Source of the DNA: Boswellia sacra
Lineage: Eukaryota > Streptophyta > Magnoliopsida > Sapindales > Burseraceae
Length of the DNA stretch: 64,000 bases
Direction: 5' to 3'
Assembly (NCBI GenBank): GCA_013180625.2
Contig: SNVD02000401.1
Span: 62,001-126,000 of the forward strand
Below, one piece after another: positions 23,933-35,859 of the stretch. The notes under the pieces were generated by a model. It was given only the letters and a program-made list of their open reading frames with translations, did no database searches and was not told the origin of the DNA. The translations under genes and the position numbers were made by a program. Position 1 is the stretch's first letter, and every line of letters starts with the position of its first letter.

Positions 23933-24814
23933 GGTGAGTAGGGTTTTCATGATCTTATTTGCTCTTGACTGTTTAAGGGCCTGTTTAGTAATATCTCAGT
24001 AGAGAATTCTTGAGTATTTGTGTGGATGGCAGAGAATTAGAAAGTGTAATGGTGGTGTCAGTGCTGTTGTTGGTTGTGTTTCGCCATGTTGGGTGGAGAA
24101 GCATTGATGTTGTCTTCTAATTTGTGTTTTAATATAAAAATATAACATAGTTTAAAGAATAGAGAAGAAGCATTTATGTTTGATGATATATGGTTAGAAA
24201 CACATATATATGCTGCTGCTATAGTGCAAAGTGTAAATTTGAGATTGTGATTTTTTAATTGCCACCGAATTCATATTAGAGAAGATGCATATATGGGGGT
24301 TTATAATGTTTTTATTGCTCTGCATGTGGCGTGATGTCAAGTAATGAGCTTTTGATAATCCTTAACCATGGAAGCAGTGGAGGAAGCATGGGATAATAAT
24401 TAGGACTTTTTACCGCGGGCCGTAAAAAATTTCACCACACCACATTTTTTACGGCAGGCCTACAGCCCGCGGTAAAAACCCTTTTACCGCAGGCCAAAAC
24501 CGTGGTAAAAAGTTAAAATGATTTTTACGGTGCCATTTTATACGGCGGGCTTAAACCGCCATAGGCCCGCCGTAGGAGGCCTTTTACCGCGGTTTCGGCC
24601 CGCGGTAAAAGACCCATTTTCTTGTAGTGAGGTCACAAAAATGACAATTTTGCCAAAACGCTTAACATATCTCGATGGAATCTAACTCGATGCTCGACAC
24701 TCAAGACTCAATAAAAAATTTCACACATCCAACAATTGACACATTCAACACTCCACTCGACACACTCACTCGACACTAGACAATAAAAAACTTTGAAGAG
24801 GTGTGTAACTCTTA

Positions 24815-25494
24815 CAGTGACCCAAATTTTATCACAAATACCATTAGATTAAAGCTTTTTCCTTTTTCTCTAAAAGATAAAGCTAAAACATGGCTACAAT
24901 ATTTGAGATGAAGTTGCATTAGTTCATGGGATGAGATGCAACGATAATTTTTGGAAAAATTCTTTCCTAGAATGAATTCTCTTGAAAGCCAAATCACCAC
25001 TTTTACTAAAAAACTAGGAGAGATCCATTTACCAATATTGGGATAGATATAAAGAATTACTTAATACTTGAAAACTTGGAGATTAGTTTCAAATTTCTAT
25101 GAAGGGTTAATACCTCAAGATAAGCAATTAGTAGAACTAATGTGTAACGGGCAATTTGGAGATAAAGATCTAGAGGAAGCAATTGACTACCTAGACTAAC
25201 TAGCAAAAAAAGGTCAAAATTAGGACACTGCTGGCACCTATGAGGTGTCAAGCAAAACCCCCAGCCTCGACATGCAGTAGAGGCATTTATAACATTAGGG
25301 AAGTCCATGACTTTCAAGCCAAATATGCATCTCTAGCTAGAAAAGTCAAGGCTTTAGAAATGAAAAAGAATGGTCAATTGAAGTCTATTCAAGAAATTGT
25401 CTGTCACATTTGTAATACAAATGACCATCCTACCGATGATTGCCCAACTTTGCCTGCTTTTAGGAATGTCTTCATGAACAAGCCAATGCCTTAA
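24815..25494 (+). pseudogene. Gypsy-1 gag fragment with CCHC knuckle
   Basis: The frame reads IRLKLFPFSLKDKAKTWL, then after stops NFYEGLIPQDKQLVELMCNG, the retrotransposon gag core. At 25,240-25,494 it ends with the zinc knuckle CHICNTNDHPTDDC (C-x2-C-x4-H-x4-C). The first third of gag is missing at the left junction. Several in-frame stops are present. Confidence 0.85.
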
Positions 25495-25826
25495 ACACTT
25501 TCAAAAGGCCCAATCACAATCCATACTCACAAACATACAATCCTAATTGGAGCAATCATCCAAAATTTTAGTTGGAAAAATGACAATTATGCACAATCTT
25601 CGCAAGTCCCTTTTCAAACACATCAAAATTTTCAAAATTCTCATGATCATGCATCATATATTCATCCTTCTAAGAAAGATCTTGAAGAAACGTTGCATTT
25701 ATTCATTGCAAAGTAAGAGACCTTTAATAATCAAACTGCTCAAACATTAGCAAATTTGACAGACACTCTTGCAAAATTTGTATCTATATTTAGTATCCAA
25801 GAAAAGGGAAATTTCATTCTCTAATA

Positions 25827-27200
25827 TTGCAAAACCCCAAAGATCAATCTAATTCAAGTGCGAGCAGTTTAAATAGTCATTATGTGGCCAAAGTTAAATC
25901 AATCATGACCCTTCGCAATGGTAAGGTTGTCGCAAAACATATTCCTAAACCTTATGGAGAAGATGAATCGATATCTAAGGGTAAGAAAGAGGCTTCTAAA
26001 CCAAAACCTAGCGAAGAGGAAACAAAATCCCCATCTGTGCCTCCATTTTCTCAGTCATTAACTACTCATAAGAAGCCAAACCACAACTCTGAAATTTTTA
26101 AAATTTTCAAACAGGTACAAGTCAATATTCCCTTGCTAGGTGTGATTAAACAGGTGCTTCATATGCCAAATTTTTGAAAGATTTGTGTACTATGAAAAGA
26201 AAATTGAATGTAAAAAAGAAGGCGTTTCTAGCTGAACAAGTGCTATTCTTCAGAATAATAATGTTGTGAAATATAAGGATCCTAGTTATCCTACAATTTC
26301 ATGCATTATTAGAGATCATAAAGTTGAACAAACTTTACTTGATCTTGGTGCTAGTGTGAATTTGCTTCCATTTCAATTTTTCAAAAACTCAATCTAGGTG
26401 AGTTAAAACCAACTTCAGTGACTTTTTGCTTGTTAATAGATCAATTAAAGTGGCAAGAGGAATAGTTGACGGTGTGTTAGTTCAAGTCAATAAATTCATA
26501 TATCTTATGGATTTTATCGTCTTGGAACACAACCAGTAGAAGTATGTAATTCAATTCCTGTTATTTTAGAGCGTCCACTTTTGGCAACTTCTAATGCTTT
26601 GATTAATTGCAGGAATGGAGTCATGAAGTTGTCATTTGGGAATATGACCCTAGAGCTTAATGTTTCTAATATGTGCATGCAACCATATGAAGAAGAAGAT
26701 GAAAATGAGGAAGCTAATATGATCGAAACTATTGTGGAAGACTATATCCAAAAAAAGAGTTTTTCTGACCCTTTGGAAACCTGTTTGGTCAATTCATTAA
26801 AATCAAGAATGTAATTAGAGCCTAATCTTTCTAACACATGTTCCTTACTAGATTGTACACAAGTAATGAAAAATAAAGGCTTGAAACCAGGATTTGAAGA
26901 ATTAGGACAAATGAATGAAAGCAAGAAAAGGGAAGTTCCTAAGTTATAACTAAAGCTTTTTCCTGAAGGACTTAAATACGCATATCTTGGGAAAAATTAG
27001 ACGTATCTGATTGTAATTTCTTCATCCTCTATAAGCGAGCAACAAGATAAGTTTATAGAAGTACTTAAAAGGCATAAAAATGCAATTGGGTGGACTTTAA
27101 AAGACATGAAAGGCATTAACCCTTTGATTTGTACACATAGAATACATTTAGAAGAAAATGCCAAAACATCCCAACAGCTTCAAAGAAGATTAAATCCACA
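25827..27200 (+). pseudogene. Gypsy-1 protease region
   Basis: The linker (SIMTLRNGKVV) leads to the retropepsin with LLDLGASVNLLP, then LATSNALINCRNGVMKLSFG. The DLGAS form of the active site, rather than DTGA, is usual in Athila-type elements. Small deletions break the frame around 26,170-26,400. The sequence stops abruptly at 27,200 where CACTA-2 is inserted and resumes at 41,607. Confidence 0.82.
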
Positions 27201-27211
27201 CACTACAAGAA

Positions 27212-27965
27212 AAAATGCAATATTTGGCGGTCTTTGACCGTCAAATATGTAAATATTTGGCGGTCATAAAAACGACACTAATGGCACCGCCAAATACAGT
27301 ATATTTGACAATATTTGGCGGTCGGTCAAAACGCCAATTATAGTATAAATCATATTTGTCACATAACCGGGAATATACTGTAGAAGAAATCACATATTTG
27401 TCACTTTTTTTGATAAATTTGGTAGGCTTTAACGGTTAAATTTTTTGAATTGTACCATATTTATCGCTTTTTGCCCGATAAATATAGCTTGCTAACGGTT
27501 AAATTTTTTAAATTTCATCATATTTGACACTTTTTGAATGATAAATATGATTTATAACGGTAACTTTTTAAATTTGATCATATTTGTCATTTTGAGCTGA
27601 CAAATATTTTTTCCATCCTTATTATATTTGGCGCTTTGACTGATATATATGGTTTGGAACAGTGAATTTTTCAGTTTTACAATATTTGGCACTTTTTAAA
27701 CTGATAAATATCATATGGTAACCATAATTTTTTTTTAATTTGATAATATTTGACGCTTTCGAGCTGATAAATATAATTTTGTGACAGATTATTTTTTGGA
27801 GCTTTTTTATATTTGGCAATTTTAAACGATAAATATGGTTTTAAAAAAAATTAAATATGTGAATTTGTAATATTTGACGCTTTTTGAAGTGATAAATATG
27901 CAACCGTTTTATTTTTAAATTTCATCATATTTGGCGCTTTTAAACAACAGATATGGTTTGAGCTC
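27212..27965. repeat. CACTA-2 5' subterminal repeat array
   Basis: Degenerate ~60-bp units carry ATATTTGGCGCTTT or ATATTTGACGCTTT followed about 10-15 bp later by TGATAAATAT. Clear copies start near 27,624, 27,682, 27,746, 27,808, 27,870 and 27,926, with denser inverted copies before 27,340. Such arrays are the usual binding sites of CACTA-encoded proteins. Confidence 0.85.
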
Positions 27966-28169
27966 CTTAAGAAAAATTCACGAATATATATAGCCATGGC
28001 CATACATAGCTATTCAGCGTTTCAATAAAAATATATCTACACTCGCTTGAGTTTAGATCGGCCCGAAGAAGTGTCAAGGAAATAGACTGATTTGGGCATA
28101 CATTAGTTAAGAAGAAGAAGACAAATTCCAAGAAATTGATGCAATTTTACAGAGAATTACAAGGCTAGG

Positions 28170-30797
28170 CTAACTAACGTACTGCTTTTGAAGAAGGCTT
28201 CCACAAAAAGCCAAGTCAAACCTCTCTTCTGGAGGATCTCCAATGCAGTCAAAAACTGCATCTGCATTCAAGAAATCCTCATCTGCTGTGTAGCTACAAT
28301 CAGAGATTATCCAATTCACCAGATGAAGCATTGGGGTGTGACATTAAAAGTATCCAGCATACCTCCAATAAGAGTGACTAATTATAAGAAATTCCTTTTA
28401 AGTACAGAGAAAGCGAACAAACACGTTACCCGCTCTTTGTTACTATACACTTCATTCCAGTGGCTTTAGCAGCTGCTAGTCCTCAACCACAACACAGCTG
28501 AACAAAAACAAAAAGGAGATTTTCACGGAATGACAAACATTTTATAAGAGCAGAGAATATCAATGATACAAAACGTTTAAGTGTATATCGGAGGCACGAT
28601 TACACTGATAAATAATCATTTGTATGAGCTAATGCATAAAAACCGACTGCAGTTGCTTGCCTTATTAAGTTGATTTTAGCTAATGAATTCATACTTGTGG
28701 TGAATAATGCATATATATGTTGATCTTTCAACTTGATTAGGAAAATATTATCCACGAAAAGCTTTAAACAATTGATAATCATAGCATAAGTGATTAGTTG
28801 CTCTTTTTCGTCATGCAGTACCTTGAAGGATCAACGCCCAGAGTGTTGGCTGCTAATATATAAATGGCCTGTCAGGAAGAATAGAAAAAGTCAGTGGTTA
28901 ACCGCATATCTTCAAATTTGAGAGTGAGGGGTGCTCCAAAACCACACTGAAATTGAGCAAATGTCTCATATATGAAGTTATTAGGAAAAACTTTGTCTCA
29001 TTTCCCCAGTTGGATGACTAGAAAACAAGGATTGGATTTTTATGTCTAAGACATGCAAATTTCCTATGGAGTGAAAAGCAAAATCAAATCTTTGTATGGC
29101 CATATATTTGACAGACATTGCCTTACAACACAAATTAACACAGAGAGGTGAAGTGTTTACTGGATCAGGCTTTTTGCGAGGAACCACATCTCCAGCAAAT
29201 ATCTTGATATTTGCAGCCCGCTCTGGTCCCAGCAAGAATGAAACTATTGCATAAACCTGAAATTAGTGCTCAGTCATGTGAGTGAGGAGGATCCAAAATT
29301 CACCAATAACCTAACCTAACCACACAGAATGAACTCTTGATCTTAATTTTGGATTTTTAAATATACAAATATGAGTGATAGATAGCAATGTGCTCAGTAC
29401 TATATCATAATCCTCAATTACTTGTTAATTATTTTTTCAAGAATGCCATTAAAACTATGTCATCTAATAGTTGGCTTTCTTAAAACACTGAAACTCTGAT
29501 CTATCAGATTCACACAATTTTGATAGCTACCAACAAATCATCTGCAGTCATAGTTAACTAATCACACAAGCAACTACAGTTGTAGAACCTGATTATGCAT
29601 ACCGCCTTCTCATTGGAGGTGCTGCACACAGCTACATTAACTCATTTTTCCAAAGCCTGATCAATCGGCCTGTATAATATGATAAGAAAACTTCATAAAA
29701 CCGTTGTTGAAAGTCTAAAATTACATTCAACATAAAACTTAATAACCTACATTGAAAACATGTAACAAGTCTGAAACCCACTACTGGTTTATTTTTGGGG
29801 TTTAAGGTTGGGTTAAAACATGTAACAAGTCATCTCATTGCTTGGGTTTGTTGCATGACTATCAAATATTATTTTCACAAGAAGTGGTCAACCAATGATT
29901 CAGCAAAACAATGAGTACAACACTTGTGTAGTACACTGATAGAAGATGGCGTTCTAGAGGCTCACACATGAATAGAGAGACTGTTCAGTCATGTGTTTAG
30001 CTGGAATCCCAAATGAGAAAGGTAATGGAGGAGTTTAGTAAAAATTGTAATCTAATAGGTTCCTAAACCATTCATTTTATGTTGTTGGGACCAGGATGAT
30101 GCTACATTACTTTGTTTCATGCTGTGAACCTTTGCAGATCTGTTCTCCTCATCCTTAACCATATTCGTGGTAAGAATGCAGAATATCAAATTGTGGAATG
30201 CCAAAAGGTTCTCATAGTTAAAATTTAATAATGGTCCCATAAACCCAATTATGAACTACCTAACAGTTACATGAAATTCAGATTTGCTGGGGTCTAATTG
30301 CATGCTTTAAGAATATCCTTCCTCCCACATTTGAGTTTCTAATATATATATATACATACATATATATATATAAACAAATTAATGTAACTAAACTCAACCA
30401 TCTAAGTACTGGACAAGGCATAAATAAGTAAAAGATCAGATGATAACCAACTTTGCAACTCCAGGCCGAAGAGGTAGCAACTTTTTTTGAATTAGGGCCA
30501 TGAACAACTCTGTCTTCCGCTTGTGAAGAGTAGCTATGAATTCCTTTCTTTCTTCTTCACTCTTTGGTGCCTTCTCTGGCCAATCGGTCTTGTTAAAGTA
30601 GGCTGTCATCCTATAAGAACCAAAATCAGTATTGTTCTAAGATGTCTAGTTATCTCTAGTGTCCTATTCATTTCTAAGTAGCAAGCCTTTGTAGAAAACT
30701 ATCGAACTTTCAGAAAAAGACTATACCTTTCCTTCCCACCTCCAATTTTAAGCAACTCACCATACAAATCCACGTCCCAGGTAACACCTAATTCTTT
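28170..30797 (-). pseudogene. Captured CbbY-type HAD phosphatase (xylulose-1,5-bisphosphatase-like), 3' two-thirds
   Basis: Plastid CbbY removes xylulose-1,5-bisphosphate, a Rubisco inhibitor. Minus-strand exons with GT-AG limits: 30,797-30,727 (ELGVTWDVDLYGELLKIGGG), 30,610-30,448 (MTAYFNKTDWPEKAPKSEEE, LPLRPGVAKL), 29,669-29,603 (VAVCSTSNEKA), 29,256-29,161 (LLGPERAANIKIFAGDVVPR), 28,868-28,822 (LAANTLGVDPS), 28,497-28,430 (CVVVED, then AAAKATGMKCIVTKSG) and 28,293-28,170 (YTADEDFLNADAVFDCIGDP to QKQYVS and stop). Defects: TGA in the 29,603-29,669 exon and a ~13-bp deletion after CVVVED. The N-terminal exons with the catalytic DxD motif are absent. The natural stop codon is kept. Confidence 0.88.
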
Positions 30798-32149
30798 CTG
30801 CACAATCAGTAGACCTCATTAAGCAACAAGCACAATCTAACATATCCTTCAAAGAAAAATAAAATTATATAAAGCTAATCCCCCATTAGCCACACATTAA
30901 AACACTCAATGCCAGTTAACACAAGTCTATTTCCCACCAAAAAAGAAGGAAAAATAGATAAACGTAGAACTAAACAATTTTTGTCTTAAAATTTTATCAG
31001 CTTAGATTCAAAAAACAGTAAAATCTACCCACTTCAGCTACATTTAAGTAAAACAATAATAATTTGGATAATTCAACCACTAATATTTAACTCAAGTGAA
31101 ATAAGTCTAATCATTATACCCTTATATAGTTAAAACAACCCAACTAGTATCATCTTTCCGACAATTTCATATGAAACAAACTATAAACTAAACTTCTCAA
31201 ACAAAATCTAACATTGCAACAGAACGCCGCATCATTCAATTTAATTAATTATATAATCCTCAAAGCTATGAAATTAAAGAAACACAACAGCCAATTAGAG
31301 ACAATAATTATTAATACTTGCAATTTATATATCAAATTCCACAAAATCCATCTATAACATGAGACTGGCAGCATGATAGTTTCCACCAGTGGCATTTAAA
31401 AGTTCTAAATATATATAACCTCGCAATATCAAAATACATAGTTTTGAAAGACCGATTGATCGTTTAATTTACTGGAAATGAACAAACTTCAACTATATAT
31501 GTTTGATAATATTAAGTGTACGCGAGAGGGGGGAAAAAAGGAAGGAACTTACCCACTTCAGCTTCGGGTGTTGTCTCGACCAACTTCTTATATTATAATA
31601 TTCATGCTTCAATTAATTCTCATTGGTAGACTGCTTGAACTAGCGAAGAAGATCAAGAACTTCATCCAAGAAGTGTTGTTTGCAGTAAGGAGAGAGCTCT
31701 AGAACCTGGTGGTTGAATCAAGACTTGGAGGCATTTAATGCCTGAAAGAAGCCAGAAATTGGAATGAATTAAGTTAATGTATACAAAACGAATATATGTT
31801 TTATGTAATTTAGTAAAAGATAAAGAATTTCTAGTAGAAAGACGCATATTATAATTAGAGAAAGTACATTAATTAATTGCAATTGGAATTGAGCCACTTG
31901 CCACGAATTGATGTTGCGAAAAACATATGAAACATTTTTCAAACTTGGAATCTCGTAAGAGATTTAATTTTAGATTTTTGATGCAAATGGGTGTAGGAGA
32001 AGACTGATGCTATCTATTCAAAGAATTTCTTTTAGAAATCTAGTCACAAATTGTTTAAAACATGTTGCAGTCTGATCAATCATAAGGAACTTTGTCGAAA
32101 CGCTCCCTACATTATTAGCTGCAAAGCATTGTGGGTGTGTGTGTATACA

Positions 32150-32197
<48 letters not shown>

Positions 32198-32198
32198 C

Positions 32199-32231
<33 letters not shown>

Positions 32232-33413
32232 CATACATACATATATATATAATTAACGAAATGCCATAAGCACTTCTGTAGGCAGACAAAAGACGATCTG
32301 ATTCAATACGAAAGTCAATTACACATGATATGGAATTAATAAACAAAGAAAGGGACATTCACAAAATGGAAAAAATTAAAAAACAATGAAAAGAGATAAA
32401 AAGTACTATAAATATATAAAAGCATTAAAAACCAGCTTGAAAGGATTTAACATCTATGCAGGCATGTAAGATCTTAGCAGTAGCTGATGTTATTACCACC
32501 AACAAACAAAAGAAGTGAATAAGCATTTTGGTTTATCCCCCACTTACCCGAGATCTTCACTGATCATAATTTTTCATGATAATAGAGGATAACATTTTAA
32601 TTAATATATAATGTTATGACTATTCATGGCGGGCAAAGAATCGTGGTAGAATCTCAAAAGAGCTAGGACTTAGAAAAGCAAACATGTATATAGGATAAAT
32701 TTCTATAGAGCTCGCAAGAACTCAAGGTGTCAAATTAGTACAACACTGCCACAAGTCTAAGTAATGAATTCAAATAGACAATGACTTAATTTTTAGCACA
32801 AGTGTCAGAAAATGTCACAGGATGTTGGCAACATCCAAAAGCATTCAGGTCAGACATCTTACATTGAATGGAGAAAGTGATATAGGAGGAACACAAAATG
32901 GTGGCCATCATTTGGCAAACAGACAATATCCCTTTCTAAAAGAGCATCATCGAACATATCTGCTAGAATGCACTTAACATAATACATCATGCGGTTAACA
33001 ACTTGTGACATAGTGCTAATTTTGATCAAGAGTTTAATATTTTGGAATTTTATAGAGCTCGCAAGAACATCATATGCCCTCTGAAAATACAAATTAGTAC
33101 AAGAAAGTTCATAGATAAATGTGAAAATTTTTTATCAAAATAAACTGAGAGGAAAAAAGAGGGCACAACCTAGAATGGAGTTGGAGAATATGAGTTGATA
33201 AAGAACTAAGAGATAAAGACAAACTTAATTTTAGCCCACAACAAAAGCAGAGAATTGTGCAGTTTGTCCAACAGTACTTTCAGTAAAGAACTATTTCCAA
33301 GTAAGAGGAAACTTAACAGACTAAATAACTTACAGTAACTGAGCCCATGAAATTAAACAGGATAAGCTGTGAATATTGCAAGAGAATACTCATTAGAGAG
33401 AAAAATGGAGTAC
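30798..33413. other. CACTA-2 cargo, unidentified part
   Basis: AT-rich with intron-like character. A GT donor-like junction on - lies near 31,552. A sequence resembling TATAGAGCTCGCAAGAAC occurs twice (about 32,704 and 33,051, same orientation), each followed by AAATTAGTACAA. No further protein match is recognised. Confidence 0.4.
32131..32251. repeat. (GT)n-(CATA)n-(TA)n compound microsatellite
   Basis: Alternating blocks of CATA and TA follow a short GT run. The tract produces spurious Tyr/Ile-rich frames on both strands. Confidence 0.95.
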
Positions 33414-35091
<1,678 letters not shown>

Positions 35092-35234
35092 TTATCATAC
35101 GCAAATATAAAGCAAACAAAGCAGATGGTTTAGATACAATCAATACAATCAAAAGTTAGAGACAGGTAATTTCAAATTATTAAGTAAAAGCATAATAACA
35201 AATTCAAGAAATAAAGTAAGCATTGTAGACATAC

Positions 35235-35722
35235 CATGTCTTCAAAACACCACTATAATAAAGAAGCGAATGCACATCACCATGGCCATGAGGTTTTGTC
35301 TAAAAAACCAGAAAAAGTGTTAAAAACAAATATGAACAGAATATTTAAGGGCAGGGAGATCACAAAAACCTAAGACTAATCGCAACAAACATGAAGATAA
35401 CATTGCAGACAAAATAAACAATCTACAGAGTAGCTACCTGAATTCTGTGCTTGTTTTTAGGTTCCAGAGCAAGCCCGTCATCATTATCATCTAAGCATGC
35501 AGCTTTTTCCTATAAGAAATAGTAACTCAACATTTTAATACAGCAGTTTTATAACAACAATGAACATTTAATGCACACATTCAATTTATATATAAGGTAA
35601 TGCATCAAGAACAAATCATGTACCTGCTTCAGAAGTTTTACTTGTGTAGGTTTCATTCCAAAATAAGAATTCGATTCTAAAAGCTCTACCGTGCTTGAAT
35701 GTGTATCATCAGATGTCATGAT
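35235..35722 (-). pseudogene. Captured UDP-sugar pyrophosphorylase exons
   Basis: USP makes UDP-sugars from sugar-1-phosphates and UTP. Minus-strand exons: about 35,722-35,624 ([32 protein letters not shown]), 35,509-35,438 (EKAACLDDNDDGLALEPKNK) and 35,299-35,235 ([20 protein letters not shown]). All have GT-AG borders and continuous phase. Only this central part of the enzyme is present. It ends 210 bp before the first delta-COP exon on the same strand. Splicing from its last donor (phase 2) into that delta-COP exon (which needs phase 1) would shift the frame. Confidence 0.9.
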
Positions 35723-35727
35723 GTCAT

Positions 35728-35850
35728 GATATCATCTGCTTCAGAACAGGGCTGGGAATGTCAATTGCATTAGCAATTTCTACTAGAGATGCAATGTCAA
35801 CCCACCTTTTAACAACTGCCACATTCCATGTTGCTACACACAAATGCAAT
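35728..35850 (-). pseudogene. Unidentified exon-like fragment
   Basis: An open minus-strand stretch reading NVAVVKRWVDIASLVEIANA then IDIPSPVLKQ abuts the USP fragment. It looks like real coding sequence by composition, but I do not recognise the family and it is not part of USP as I know it. Confidence 0.35.
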
Positions 35851-35859
35851 GGTCTGCAG

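Larger units (their letters stand above)
20717..24629. mobile_element. CACTA element 1 (3.9 kb) carrying host-gene fragments (Pack-CACTA)
   Basis: Starts CACTACTACAAAAA and ends TTTTCTTGTAGTG, with a perfect 3-bp target duplication AGG (20,714-20,716 and 24,630-24,632). Both ends hold inverted subterminal motifs: TTTACTGCAGGC-like at 20,740-20,870, and TTTTACCGCGGGC with its complement repeated at 24,405-24,612. The interior carries transketolase exons and at least one other host-like segment, all on +. No TNP2-type transposase or TNPA-like frame is recognised. Confidence 0.88.
9790..24790. mobile_element. Decayed Mutator-like element with MURA and Ulp1-like genes (composite, edges uncertain)
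   Basis: Two convergent transposon genes define it: a Ulp1-type protease gene (+, about 11,490-15,060) and a MuDR-type transposase (-, about 15,500-20,610). Arrays of CGACACTCGA-like motifs lie at both sides (10,400-11,250 and 24,660-24,785) and probably mark the two terminal regions. I could not align long terminal inverted repeats or a 9-bp target duplication, so both edges are estimates. A LINE (17,549-19,830) and a CACTA element (20,717-24,629) have inserted into it. Mutator-like elements carrying Ulp1-like genes are known in plants (the Kaonashi type). Confidence 0.65.

Noticed and set aside
23169..30797. A functional Calvin-cycle gene cluster
   Set aside because: Transketolase and CbbY are fragments in two different transposons separated by a retrotransposon; there is no cluster.
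32018..32358. Tyr/Ile-rich frames on both strands
   Set aside because: Generated by the CATA/TA microsatellite.
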